From Longitalea luteola (GTDB taxonomy: Bacteria; Bacteroidota; Bacteroidia; Chitinophagales; Chitinophagaceae): DNA of 64,000 bases. Location of the stretch: the NCBI RefSeq assembly GCF_017356035.1, contig NZ_JAFIQX010000003.1:62001-126000 (forward strand). The letters are read 5' to 3'. Shown in pieces: positions 1-7,735 of this stretch; position 1 is the stretch's first letter, and each line of letters starts with the position of its first letter. Under the pieces are notes generated by a model, which saw nothing but the letters and a program-made list of their open reading frames with translations, searched no databases and was not told the DNA's origin. A program made the position numbers and the translations under genes.

Positions 1-523
1 TGAGCTTTTATTGATGATGGTGAAAAGAAGGGCTTTTAAAAACTGCGCTTACAGTGACTGATAGTTGATGACCGGTTAAGTGAACCTCTGCTATTTAAGT
101 TGTTAAAATTTGCGGAAAAAGTGGTAGAAAAGCGGTTCGAACCAGGTACTTTTTTATAAAAGTAAAAAGGCCAACATTGCTGTTGACCCTTTACTTACTA
201 ACCCATTAAATTCTTGCACTAAATTACAAATAAGCGCCACATAACAAAATTATTTTTTGGGGTTGTGAATAAATTTCAACCCGTATTAAGGGATTAGCGG
301 GTTTAGCTATTTAACGTTATAATGCCTTGATAATCAAATTTTAATATAATTTTAAGAGAATTGAGAAAGTCTCTGTGATAAAATGTCAGCCCACTGCGAT
401 TAAACGTAATTTGGGTGACAAAACGGCCCCTGATTTCTGCCGAAAAATGGCGTAAAAACTACTCAAATTATTTGGTAACTGATTTGATAGATTATTGTTA
501 TTAATAAAAAAAGAGTACGAAAA
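1..523. other. Gene-free region upstream of the zinc protease
   Basis: No convincing coding frame is visible on either strand. The region is AT-rich. It holds one clear hairpin, arms 169-176 and 181-188 around a 4-base loop, with a T-rich tract on the minus-strand side (about 158-168). That could be a minus-strand terminator or the end of a transcript from outside the window. A 10-base palindrome GGTTCGAACC at 136-145 looks like a tRNA T-arm, but there is no acceptor or anticodon arm around it. The last 100 bases must contain the promoter of the following gene, but I see no clear consensus box. Confidence 0.6.
169..188. terminator. Small hairpin, possible minus-strand terminator
   Basis: Arms ggccaaca and tgttgacc (one G-U pair) enclose the loop ttgc. 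Read on the minus strand the stem is followed by TTTTTACTTTTAT, as expected for an intrinsic terminator. No minus-strand gene is recognised to its right, so its client is unknown. Confidence 0.35.
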
Positions 524-1213
524 ATGACACCATCTATTTTAATTATTTCGATCCTGTTTTTAGTGATCAGTTTGCTGGTGTCCGGTGTGCTTAAAGGCAA
601 ATTTGCAAAGTACAGCCGGGTGCCCTTGTCAGCCGGTTTAACAGGTAGAGAAGTAGCCATGAAGATGTTACAGGAGAATGGTATATATGACGTTAAGGTT
701 GTATCAACCAATGGCTTCCTGAGCGACCACTATGACCCGGTTTCCAGAACGGTTAATTTAAGTGAGGACGTATATAATGGTATATCAGTGGCTTCTGCGG
801 CCGTGGCGGCCCATGAATGCGGTCACGCCGTGCAACACGCCACTGCTTATCAATGGTTAACCCTGCGCAGCAAGCTGGTGCCGGTAGTTATGTTCAGCTC
901 TGGCATTGTGCAGTGGATCCTGCTGTTCGGGGTAATTATGGTGAACGCCTTCCCGGCATTACTGTTGATAGGTATCGTTCTTTTTGGTCTAACTACCTTA
1001 TTTTCAGTAATTACGCTGCCGGTTGAGCTGGATGCCAGCAGAAGGGCATTAGCCTGGTTAAATCGCACGAATATTACCAATAGCAGGGAATACCCGCAGG
1101 CAAAAGACGCGCTTAAATGGGCTGCTTTAACGTATGTAGTAGCTGCCCTGGCTTCTATCGCCACTTTGGTACAATATATATTTATATTCCTGGGTGGAAG
1201 GAACAGGGAGTAA
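524..1213 (+). CDS. Neutral zinc metallopeptidase, YugP family
   Basis: The 229-residue integral membrane protein belongs to the YugP-like (DUF2265-type) zinc peptidases. An N-terminal membrane helix spans about residues 5-24. The zinc-binding and catalytic motif HECGH lies at residues 97-101, followed by more hydrophobic segments in the C-terminal half (about 120-175 and 195-222), which gives the usual layout of this family with the active site between helices. The substrate is not known for these bacterial proteins. The ATG follows an A-rich stretch, as is usual for Bacteroidota starts. The gene stands alone and ends before a strong terminator at 1372-1406. Family assignment is firm; the role is not. 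Confidence 0.88.
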   Translation: MTPSILIISILFLVISLLVSGVLKGKFAKYSRVPLSAGLTGREVAMKMLQENGIYDVKVVSTNGFLSDHYDPVSRTVNLSEDVYNGISVASAAVAAHECGHAVQHATAYQWLTLRSKLVPVVMFSSGIVQWILLFGVIMVNAFPALLLIGIVLFGLTTLFSVITLPVELDASRRALAWLNRTNITNSREYPQAKDALKWAALTYVVAALASIATLVQYIFIFLGGRNRE

Positions 1214-1221
1214 GGCGCAAC

Positions 1222-1242
1222 GCTGAAGGCTGAAGGCTGAAT
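1222..1242. repeat. Heptamer word array (GCTGAAG x3)
   Basis: Three tandem copies of a 7-base word, gctgaag, gctgaag and gctgaat, start nine bases after the stop codon of the zinc protease. It is the shortest member of the intergenic word-array family described under findings and has no visible inverted partner arm. Confidence 0.6.
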
Positions 1243-1371
1243 TCGAGCGGCGCAAGGTACTTAATGCCAGGCATTTAAAGTGATAACAAAGACAAGGTTG
1301 AAAATTAAAAACATTCGATACTAAACCAGACCAGGTTTTTAAGTTGCCCATTTCCTTTAGGGATAGGGGGT

Positions 1372-1406
1372 ACCCCGTTCGCCGGCTGGCAGACGGGGTT
1401 TTTTTA
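1372..1406 (+). terminator. Rho-independent terminator of the zinc protease gene
   Basis: A 7-base perfect stem (accccgt at 1372-1378, acggggt at 1393-1399) is followed by a run of eight T residues. It lies about 160 bases after the stop codon and points rightward, matching the protease gene. Confidence 0.8.
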
Positions 1407-1652
1407 TTGCTGTTGGCACTTTACTGTAAGAACATTAAGTGGTTATGGAAAAAAGTAAGGCGTTAAAACAGGGCAGAATGAGTGGCGCTCAAGGTAATTT
1501 GGGGTTTTTGGCTGCACACTTATTGGCAATAACTACACGGTTATTGGCAAAACTGCGCACTTACCAATTTTTACTTTGCCGTATGTGTTTTAAAAATAAT
1601 TTTGACTCGTCTGATTCACTTTTTTCCCTACGCCTTTCTGGTTTTATATTAC

Positions 1653-1681
1653 GATCGGGCAATTTCTTGCCCGATCCTTTT
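1653..1681 (+). terminator. Orphan terminator hairpin
   Basis: A 10-base perfect stem (gatcgggcaa and ttgcccgatc) with the loop tttc is followed by CTTTTT. The shape is that of a strong intrinsic terminator on the plus strand, yet no recognised gene lies between the previous terminator at 1406 and this point. It suggests a short transcript in 1407-1650, possibly a small RNA. Confidence 0.65.
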
Positions 1682-1820
1682 TATCCTTTAGTCTACAGTC
1701 GCTATTTACCCAATCTAGAATTTTGCAATTTATACAGCAGTATGAGTAACGCGTCCGAACAGAATGTACGTTCTGAAAGGTACATTTCTTCGGATCTGTG
1801 CCCAACCTGCTCCAGGCCTG

Positions 1821-1895
1821 CTTCGGGATTTGTTCGGGATTTCCCGAAGAAATGCCGGCGTTTCCCCAAGGAAGACCCGAAGAAATCCCGAACAA
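1821..1895. repeat. Inverted-repeat block based on TTCGGGATTT
   Basis: A 14-base perfect inverted repeat (1830-1843 against 1882-1895) overlaps a second one of 8 bases (cttcggga 1821-1828 against tcccgaag 1842-1849). The segment can fold in two mutually exclusive ways. It gives open frames on both strands, which I regard as a by-product of the symmetry. Confidence 0.6.
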
Positions 1896-2129
1896 GTCGG
1901 ATGTAATGTCTTGAAAATCAGCAATCAACAAGTGCATAAAACGGGAACGCCAGCTTAGGTGGTTGGTAATTAACTGTATATCCTGTATACTGAGACCCAG
2001 GAGGCTTCAGCTTAACAGTAATTGTTAGCTGATACTGATTCATAGCACGAGTTTAATGAGAATAGCTAATGAGCGCCTATTATAGGTACTGAGGGAAAAT
2101 AATCGGAGGGATAATTAAGCGCGGGCCAA

Positions 2130-2312
2130 CACACCATTGGCCATTGGCCATTGAAAGACGAGCGAACCAGCCCGAGCCAACTCACCATTGGCCATTGAAA
2201 TACGAGCGAACCAGCCCGAGCCAACTCACCATTGGCCATTGACTGTTAAATGAATATTTGGTGGCCTAACCAGCGCGAGCCGATTCACCATTGACCATTC
2301 ACCATTCACCAT
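2130..2312. repeat. CCATTG word array with a 44-base tandem duplication
   Basis: The 7-base word CCATTGG/CCATTGA recurs through this stretch. Two 44-base units, 2153-2196 and 2197-2240, are identical except for one base; each carries a gaaccagcccgagcc segment plus CACCATTGGCCATT. A diverged third copy lies at 2269-2299, followed by simple heptamers (cattgac, cattcac, cattcac) that stop at the RNase G stop codon. The same CCATTGACCATT words appear in opposite orientation at 54.8 kb. Confidence 0.85.
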
Positions 2313-3865
2313 CAAAGCTTGATCTCGTCGTCGTGTTTGTCGAAGAAATGGAATTCAGTAAGATGATAATTGGTATTCTCCCTGATCTTAACCTTCTGGC
2401 CATACTTCCAGCGCCATTTCCATTGCTTCGATTTAAGCCAGGAACCTTTGGTAAGGTAGGCATGCATAATGGGATGTACAACCAGGGTAAGGTCTTTGTG
2501 CTGGTGGGTAATGAGGTAGCTGAGGTTCTTTTCAATTTCATCTTCCAGCAGCAGGGTCGAAGATATTTTGCCGGTTCCGGCGCAGCTTGGACAAACCTCC
2601 TGGGTATTGATATTTACCTCAGGCTTCATCCGTTGCCGGGTTATTTGCATCAATCCGAACTTGGAGATGGGCAGCACCGCATGTTTAGCGCGGTCGGGAC
2701 GCATACATTCTTCCATCGCCTCCAGCAGCTTGCGCTTATTATCAGGAAGCTTCATATCGATAAAGTCAACCACGATAATACCACCCAGATCGCGTAACCG
2801 TAGCTGGCGAGAGATCTCGGCGGCTGCTTCCAGGTTGGTTTCCAGGGCATTTTGTTCCTGGTTATTACCAACGCTTTTGTAACCGCTGTTCACATCAATT
2901 ACGTGTAAAGCTTCGGTGTGCTCGATAATAAGATAGGCGCCACTGGGCAGGTTAACGGTTTTGCCAAAAGCAGCTTTTACCTGCTTGGTGATACCGTACT
3001 GATCGAAGATGGGCAATCCATTATGATAATAGGAAACGATGTCGGCTTTTTCAGGCGCAATGCGCTGAATATAATTGCGGGTGTCGTTATAAATATTGCG
3101 GTCGTTTACAACAACGCGGTTAAAATCTTCATTCAGCAGATCGCGTAAGATACTGGTGGTCTTTGTTTGCTCACTCAATATCTTGGCGGGGGCTACCGCA
3201 CCTTTGAGATTTCCCTGGATGGTTTCCCAGGTTTCAACCAGGGCAGCCAGGTCTTCGTGCAATTCGGCGGTATTCTTTCCTTCAGCAGCGGTACGAACTA
3301 TTACCCCAAAGTTCTTTGGTTTAATGGCTTCCACTATTTTCTGTAACCTTTTTCTTTCTTCAGCAGAATGGATCTTCCGGGAAACGGCCACTATATCATT
3401 AAATGGAGTGATAACAACAAAACGGCCGGGCAACGAGATCTCGCAGCTAAGGCGTGGGCCTTTGGCGGCGATGGGTTCTTTCAGGATCTGAACCAGAATA
3501 TTCGGTTTGCCGCTCAGTACTTCATTGATCTTTCCGGTTTTTATAATTTCCGGTTCAACCTGGAAGGTGGCGAAGTTGAAACCCTGCTGGCTGTTATCGC
3601 TAATAGCCTGTTGGGTGAATTTCAACAAAGAGCGGGCGTATGGACTGAGGTCAGTGTAATGGAGGAAGGCATCTTTCTCAAAACCTACATCAACAAAGGC
3701 AGCATTGAGGCCGGGGATGAGTTTTTTAACTTTTCCAAGATATAGGTCTCCCACCGCGAAACTTGCATCTGCTTTTTCATGATGCAATTCCACGAGCTTT
3801 TTATCCTCCAATAGGGCAATTTCAACCCCCTGGGGTGCTGCATTTATAATTAGTTCCTTATTCAA
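2312..3865 (-). CDS. rng: Ribonuclease E/G family endoribonuclease
   Basis: The 517-residue protein is a single-strand-specific endoribonuclease of the RNase G type, acting in rRNA 5'-end maturation and mRNA turnover. An N-terminal S1-like RNA-binding region covers about residues 35-125. The catalytic core has the metal-binding aspartates in LHVIDVNSG and GGIIVVDFIDM. A zinc-link motif CPSCAGTG follows, as in RNase E/G, and the long C-terminal scaffold of E. coli RNase E is absent. It is the last gene of a leftward block with the mS38-like, TPR and HU genes. In Bacteroidota rng is commonly near HU and mutY, as here. The ATG start agrees with family N-termini. Confidence 0.95.
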   Translation of the reverse strand: MNKELIINAAPQGVEIALLEDKKLVELHHEKADASFAVGDLYLGKVKKLIPGLNAAFVDVGFEKDAFLHYTDLSPYARSLLKFTQQAISDNSQQGFNFATFQVEPEIIKTGKINEVLSGKPNILVQILKEPIAAKGPRLSCEISLPGRFVVITPFNDIVAVSRKIHSAEERKRLQKIVEAIKPKNFGVIVRTAAEGKNTAELHEDLAALVETWETIQGNLKGAVAPAKILSEQTKTTSILRDLLNEDFNRVVVNDRNIYNDTRNYIQRIAPEKADIVSYYHNGLPIFDQYGITKQVKAAFGKTVNLPSGAYLIIEHTEALHVIDVNSGYKSVGNNQEQNALETNLEAAAEISRQLRLRDLGGIIVVDFIDMKLPDNKRKLLEAMEECMRPDRAKHAVLPISKFGLMQITRQRMKPEVNINTQEVCPSCAGTGKISSTLLLEDEIEKNLSYLITHQHKDLTLVVHPIMHAYLTKGSWLKSKQWKWRWKYGQKVKIRENTNYHLTEFHFFDKHDDEIKL

Positions 3866-4005
3866 GCGTAACTGTCTTTATACCGTCTAAGCCATCTCAT
3901 CACTACAAGGAAAGGTGCTGAAGAGGAATTAGTTGTCAGGTATCAGTATCAGCATTGTAAGTAACCTGTAATAAATGACAACATAACTAGATTCAGCGAA
4001 AGAAG

Positions 4006-4038
4006 GAAAAGGTCTCGCCGGTAAGGCGCGACCTTTTC
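4006..4038 (-). terminator. Terminator after the mS38-like gene
   Basis: Arms gaaaaggtc and gaccttttc with GC-rich inner pairs (gcgcc/ggcgc type) form a long stem, followed on the minus strand by CTTCTTTC. It lies 12 bases after the stop of the 31-codon gene and separates it from rng, so rng probably has its own promoter in 3866-4005. Confidence 0.6.
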
Positions 4039-4050
4039 AAGAAGATAAAA

Positions 4051-4146
4051 CTAGCGGTTCTTCTTCTTATGCCGGTTTTTTCTAAGTCTTTTTTTACGCT
4101 TGTGCGTGGCAATTTTATGACGCTTTCTTTTTCTACCACAAGGCAT
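4051..4146 (-). CDS. Small basic AURKAIP1/COX24-like (mS38-type) protein
   Basis: A 31-codon gene reads MPCGRKRKRHKIATHKRK and continues KRLRKNRHKKKNR, about 60 percent Lys/Arg. It matches the short Bacteroidota proteins annotated with the AURKAIP1/COX24 C-terminal domain, the domain found in mitochondrial small-subunit protein mS38. Inference: it is a small ribosome-associated protein that binds rRNA through its basic helix. It is bounded by a terminator 12 bases downstream and lies 64 bases after the TPR gene. Base composition and the complete start-to-stop frame support coding. It is too short for most gene finders. Confidence 0.8.
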   Translation of the reverse strand: MPCGRKRKRHKIATHKRKKRLRKNRHKKKNR

Positions 4147-4209
4147 ATAACACCAATGAGTTTAAGATTAAATAATAATGTTTAAATGTCTTTTACCGGA
4201 AAGGTTTAA

Positions 4210-5055
4210 TTATTTATTACCAAGTAATTTGATACGTTCGTCTATTTCCTTAACCACATCGGCATTGTGAATGTGCTTCTTGCTCTCATTGTACCACTTC
4301 ACTGCATTTGCCTTGTCGTTATGCCGTTCGTAGGCTTCTGCCAGAATTAATATTGCTTCAATATTAGCCGGCTGGTGCTGCACTACTTTCAACATGCGGT
4401 CTATTGCTTTATCCAGCTGTCCCGAGATCAAACTGCCCAGGCCAAGCTGAAACTGCGCATACATATTTTCCGGATCTCTTTCTGCCACTTCCCTGATCAT
4501 CATGATACCCTGCATGGGGTTGTCACTGATGTTCCCAAGCAAATAGCAACTTCCAAGTCCAATCTTCAGCGAATCATTGTTCGGCGCAATTTGTAAAGCC
4601 TTCTCAAATAATTCTTTAGCTTCAGTTGCCATCCACCGCTGAAGTTCAGGGTTTTCCTGGCGACGTATGCCCTCTAAAAAGAATTGGGCAGCAAAGGTGA
4701 GACTTTTTTGAGAATTTTCCAATTTAGCAGCCTGAGCAGAATAATAACCGTAGGGGAGCAGTAAATGCGCCGAATCTTTCCAGAAGTCGGCCAGCTGTTT
4801 GTACACCTTTATCTGCTGTTCCTTCACATCACCCCGTACAACAGCCGTTTCCAACTGGGCAACATGGGCCTGCAGGGCAGGACTCAGTTGCTGCTTGGAG
4901 GCTTCCAGAATGGTTTTAAAAGTTATTTCTGTAGTACCGGCTGCTGCTGCAACGGCACCAGGGTTCTTTTTAGGGGGAATGGTTCTGCCAAAAAAATAAA
5001 TCAAACACAGCAGTGCAACTCCACTGCCTACCAGGATCAATTGTTGCTTTTTCAA
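4210..5055 (-). CDS. Membrane-anchored TPR protein
   Basis: The 281-residue protein has one N-terminal membrane segment (about residues 7-24, LILVGSGVALLCLIYFFG) and a tail made of tetratricopeptide-like helical pairs, clearest from about residue 145 to 275 (ALQIAPNNDSLKIGLGSCYLL and later DKAIDRMLKVVQHQPANIEAILILAEAYERH-type repeats). It is likely an inner-membrane scaffold facing the periplasm; the partner is unknown. It lies 25 bases after the HU gene and almost certainly shares its transcript. The start is the first ATG, giving a normal signal-anchor. Confidence 0.8.
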   Translation of the reverse strand: MKKQQLILVGSGVALLCLIYFFGRTIPPKKNPGAVAAAAGTTEITFKTILEASKQQLSPALQAHVAQLETAVVRGDVKEQQIKVYKQLADFWKDSAHLLLPYGYYSAQAAKLENSQKSLTFAAQFFLEGIRRQENPELQRWMATEAKELFEKALQIAPNNDSLKIGLGSCYLLGNISDNPMQGIMMIREVAERDPENMYAQFQLGLGSLISGQLDKAIDRMLKVVQHQPANIEAILILAEAYERHNDKANAVKWYNESKKHIHNADVVKEIDERIKLLGNK

Positions 5056-5080
5056 GAATCAAATCATTTAAGCAGCAAAT

Positions 5081-5401
5081 TTACATCTCATCATCCGGGT
5101 TTGGCTGATCTTCTTTCACAGATTGCAGTTTTTTAACTTCTGCAACAAATTCTTTAGCTGGTTTGAATGCAGGAATGAAGTGCTCAGGAATATGCACCGC
5201 AATATTCTTCTTGATATTACGGCCAATTTTAGCAGCTCTCTTCTTCGTAATGAAGCTGCCGAATCCACGAATGTAGATGTTCTCGCCCTGGGACAAGGTG
5301 TCTTTCACTTCCTTGAACATGGTCTCCAGCGTAACCAGCACATCAACCTTCGGTATTCCTGTTTTTTCCGATATTTGGTTAACGAGGTCTGCCTTTCTCA
5401 T
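5081..5401 (-). CDS. hup: HU/IHF-family DNA-binding protein
   Basis: The 106-residue nucleoid protein has the HU fold: N-terminal helices (MRKADLVNQISEKTGI), the central RGFGSF motif of the beta saddle, and the DNA-binding arm ending near PEHFIPAFKPAKEF. It bends and compacts DNA as a dimer. It is about 15 residues longer than E. coli HU because of an acidic tail rich in Asp, Glu and Pro. It heads a leftward operon with the TPR gene, divergent from mutY across a 437-base spacer. Confidence 0.93.
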   Translation of the reverse strand: MRKADLVNQISEKTGIPKVDVLVTLETMFKEVKDTLSQGENIYIRGFGSFITKKRAAKIGRNIKKNIAVHIPEHFIPAFKPAKEFVAEVKKLQSVKEDQPNPDDEM

Positions 5402-5838
5402 GTCGCATGAATTTTTACGGGTTTACAAATTTTTATTTTAAACAATTTTCATAGGAATGTCAAAGGCAATCTACACTAAATCAATTCTTTAATGAAATTA
5501 ACGGTAAATTTTCACATTTGCAAGAAAAGTATAAACAATTGAAAATGAATTTTAAACAATTTTCATGCCTGAATTCCCAATCAAGTAGCTCATTCCCATT
5601 TAGTTGCATCACTAAATGACCCCACAACAAGTATTATCAATTTTTTTCAGTTTTAATAAAACCGGTCCTTTTTGGCCCCTCAGGTCACTAAAAATGGCCT
5701 TTTGGTCGAACGAAAACAGGAAAAACGACCAGTTTCGGAACAAAACGTTCATTGCAAAACATCATTTACCTTACTCATCACGACGAAAATTTGCAGTGAT
5801 AAATATTCGCCGGCCATTAAAAAATTTAACAATTGCAG
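5402..5838. other. Divergent intergenic region between HU and mutY
   Basis: This AT-rich 437-base spacer must carry the outward promoters of the HU and mutY genes. I find no clear TAnnTTTG box in it. One small inverted repeat, catttag at 5597-5603 against ctaaatg at 5612-5618, is present. An open frame at 5616-5849 has no protein-like composition and I do not call it. Confidence 0.5.
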
Positions 5839-6915
5839 ATGAAACCTGATTTTACGCGTAGGTTATTACAATGGAACAAAAGCAGTAACAACAGAGCCAT
5901 GCCATGGAAAGGCGAGAAGGATCCGTATAAAATCTGGTTGAGCGAGATCATACTACAACAAACCAGAGTTGAACAGGGCTGGAGCTATTATGAAAAATTC
6001 ATTGCGGCTTTTCCAACCATAATGCATTTGGCCAAAGCCAGCGAAGAAAAGGTTTTTAAGATGTGGGAGGGGCTCGGTTACTATAGCCGTTGTAAAAACC
6101 TCATTGCTACTGCGCGTAAAATTGCCAGCGACTACAAAGGAAAATTTCCTGATACCTACGATGAGATAATAGCATTGCCTGGTATCGGCCCATATACAGC
6201 CTCAGCGATATCGTCCTTTGCGTTCAATGCACCACATGCTGTATTGGATGGTAATGTGCAACGCATCATTGCCCGTTACTTTGGCATTACAACACCTGTT
6301 GATACTACTGAGGGAAAGAAATTGTATCAAAACCTTGCCCAATCATTGTTGCATCGTGATGAGCCGGGGATCTATAACCAGGCCATTATGGATTTTGGCG
6401 CCGTCATTTGCAAGCCGCAGAATCCTTTATGCCAGGACTGCGTTCAACAAAAAGAATGTGAAGGGTTCAGGCAGAACATAGTTACACAGCTGCCCATAAA
6501 ACAAAAGGCTATCATCCGTAAAGAGCGTTGGTTCTATTACTTTATCATAGAATACAAAGGCAAATGGTATATAAAGCAAAGAACGGCTAAGGATATCTGG
6601 GAAAATTTGTTTGAGTTCGTTTTATATGAATCGCCCGCCGCCATGGACAACATATCGTTGAAATTACCCTTTCTGAAAAAACTTGTCAATGGGCGGCCCT
6701 GCCAGCTGGAAAGCATCAGCCGCCCCTACCGGCAACAGCTTACCCACCAAACGATCCATGGCCGGTTTGTTAAGATACAGGTCGGGGAAACATTACCCAC
6801 ATTAAGTGATTTCTTACTGATAGATAAAAAGCAATTATCAAAATATGCCTTCCCCCGGTTCATAACAACCTTTTTGGGCGAACCTGTGAGTTTGAAGTCG
6901 GAGTCTGAAGTCTGA
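5839..6915 (+). CDS. mutY: A/G-specific adenine DNA glycosylase MutY
   Basis: The 358-residue base-excision repair enzyme removes adenine mispaired with 8-oxoguanine. The catalytic Glu is about residue 36 (SEIILQQTRV), the helix-hairpin-helix is LPGIGPYTA at about 113-121, the catalytic Asp is about 137 in VLDGNV, and a 4Fe-4S loop has Cys191, 198, 201 and 207 (C-X6-C-X2-C-X5-C). A NUDIX-like 8-oxoG recognition domain fills the C-terminus. I choose the ATG at 5839 over an in-frame TTG two codons upstream. The last codons (LKSESEV) are formed by the heptamer word array that follows, so the tail seems to have been created by the repeat. Confidence 0.95.
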   Translation: MKPDFTRRLLQWNKSSNNRAMPWKGEKDPYKIWLSEIILQQTRVEQGWSYYEKFIAAFPTIMHLAKASEEKVFKMWEGLGYYSRCKNLIATARKIASDYKGKFPDTYDEIIALPGIGPYTASAISSFAFNAPHAVLDGNVQRIIARYFGITTPVDTTEGKKLYQNLAQSLLHRDEPGIYNQAIMDFGAVICKPQNPLCQDCVQQKECEGFRQNIVTQLPIKQKAIIRKERWFYYFIIEYKGKWYIKQRTAKDIWENLFEFVLYESPAAMDNISLKLPFLKKLVNGRPCQLESISRPYRQQLTHQTIHGRFVKIQVGETLPTLSDFLLIDKKQLSKYAFPRFITTFLGEPVSLKSESEV

Positions 6916-7091
6916 AATCTGAAGTCTGAAGTCTGAAGTCGGAAGTCCGAAATCGGGAGTCTGACGCCGGAGGTCCGAAATCGGAAGTCGGATAATGGAA
7001 ATAGAACATATATGGTAAGGCGTACGGGTACGCGAGGGCTAAAAGCCGCGTTCCATCTGACTTCTCATTTCCGGGTGCTGACTTCTGTCGG
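6894..7091. repeat. Heptamer array GAAGTCT/GAAGTCG with inverted second arm
   Basis: The left arm, 6894 to about 6990, is a run of gaagtct, gaagtcg, gaaatct and gaggtcc words of period 7. A shorter right arm at 7056-7091 carries reverse-complement words (tgacttctcatttcc, tgacttctg). The core contains a small perfect hairpin gcgtac-gg-gtacgc near 7019-7032. The array begins inside the mutY coding sequence, 22 bases before the end of its stop codon. Confidence 0.8.
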
Positions 7092-7205
7092 ATGGGTATT
7101 TGTGTCATAATCAGCCTAAAAATTTCTATTTTTTTCTATTAAAAAATTTAACTTTAAAAAGGAATAAAAAGGCGCAGACGATTATTAACATCAAATTTAC
7201 CATCT

Positions 7206-7655
7206 ATGAGAGGAGTAAACAGGGTAATGCTAATTGGTAATTTAGGAAAGGACCCGGATACACAGCACCTTGAGGGACATATTGCCGTAGCAAAATTTCC
7301 TTTGGCAACCACCGAAACATTTAAAGACAGATCGGGCAAGCTGATTTCTCAAACAGAATGGCATACCGTGGTACTCTGGAGAGGATTGGCAGAGCTGGCG
7401 CAGAAGTACCTACACAAAGGCAGCCTCGTGTATATTGAAGGCAGGCTTCGTACACGCAGCTGGGAAGATAAGGAAGGCAACAAGAAATTTGCCACGGAAG
7501 TAGTTGGCGATAACCTGATCATGTTGGATAAAAGGGCCGATGCAACCCATGGCTCCCATGGCACTACAACTCCCCATAGTGAAAATATAGAAGGTTTTAA
7601 TAGTGCCGATATCCCGCCCATAAGTGATTCCCCATCCCAGGATTTGCCATTCTAG
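7206..7655 (+). CDS. ssb: Single-stranded DNA-binding protein
   Basis: The 149-residue protein has the SSB OB-fold from the first residues (RGVNRVMLIGNLGKDP) to about residue 108, including GSLVYIEGRLRTRSW. A flexible linker and the C-terminal acidic tip ending DLPF follow, the docking site for replication and repair partners. Its place between mutY and gldE is the conserved Bacteroidota order. It starts with an ATG 115 bases after the mutY repeat array and is followed by a strong hairpin at 7692-7735. Confidence 0.95.
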   Translation: MRGVNRVMLIGNLGKDPDTQHLEGHIAVAKFPLATTETFKDRSGKLISQTEWHTVVLWRGLAELAQKYLHKGSLVYIEGRLRTRSWEDKEGNKKFATEVVGDNLIMLDKRADATHGSHGTTTPHSENIEGFNSADIPPISDSPSQDLPF

Positions 7656-7673
7656 CCCAACCTACTATTTTTG
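7643..7673 (+). promoter_or_regulatory. Consensus-matching Bacteroidota promoter at the end of ssb
   Basis: TTTG at 7643-7646, a 19-base spacer, and TATTTTTG at 7666-7673 match the -33 TTTG and -7 TAnnTTTG consensus of the Bacteroidota housekeeping sigma factor exactly. It overlaps the ssb stop codon and points at the hairpin 7692-7735, so transcription from it would either read through to gldE or end as a very short RNA. Confidence 0.5.
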
Positions 7674-7691
7674 CATTCAAATAAATTCAGC

Positions 7692-7735
7692 AGGGGCCGA
7701 TTAAAAGGTTTATGAATTGCTTTTAACCGGCCCCT
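7692..7735 (+). terminator. Hairpin after ssb
   Basis: Arms aggggccga-ttaaaag and cttttaa-ccggcccct pair over about 15 bases around a 12-base loop, then CCCTTTCTG. The T run is weak, but the stem is strong and the position, 37 bases after the ssb stop, fits a terminator or an RNA-stabilising 3' structure. Confidence 0.6.

Larger units (their letters stand above)
1214..2311. other. 1.1 kb gene-free, repeat-rich region
   Basis: No believable gene is present, although open frames exist on both strands around 1439-1958; these overlap inverted repeats and have no family-like composition. In order the region holds a heptamer array (1222-1242), a terminator (1372-1406), a direct repeat of ttattggca near 1525 and 1542, an orphan terminator hairpin (1653-1681), a block of inverted repeats built on TTCGGGATTT (1821-1895), and CCATTG-word tandem repeats (2130-2312) that run up to the end of the RNase G gene. 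Confidence 0.6.

Noticed and set aside
136-145. GGTTCGAACC resembling a tRNA T-arm
   Set aside because: No acceptor stem, D-arm or anticodon arm can be placed around it on either strand.
1439-1906. 155-codon plus-strand frame, with overlapping frames on both strands to 1958
   Set aside because: It runs through a terminator hairpin and inverted repeats, has no family-like sequence, and the opposing frames are explained by symmetry of the DNA.
2130-2312. CCATTG repeats considered as a CRISPR array
   Set aside because: Repeat and spacer lengths are not uniform, the units are tandem without unique spacers, and no cas gene is near.
2291-2797. 168-codon plus frame opposite the rng 3' end
   Set aside because: It is antisense to conserved RNase G sequence; the minus-strand frame carries all the family motifs.
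5616-5849. 77-codon frame before mutY
   Set aside because: Low-complexity, promoter-like sequence; it overlaps the mutY start and has no protein-like pattern.
6860-7108. 82-codon minus frame with repeated TSDFRLQ
   Set aside because: The repeated peptide is only the translation of the GAAGTCT heptamer array, and part overlaps mutY.
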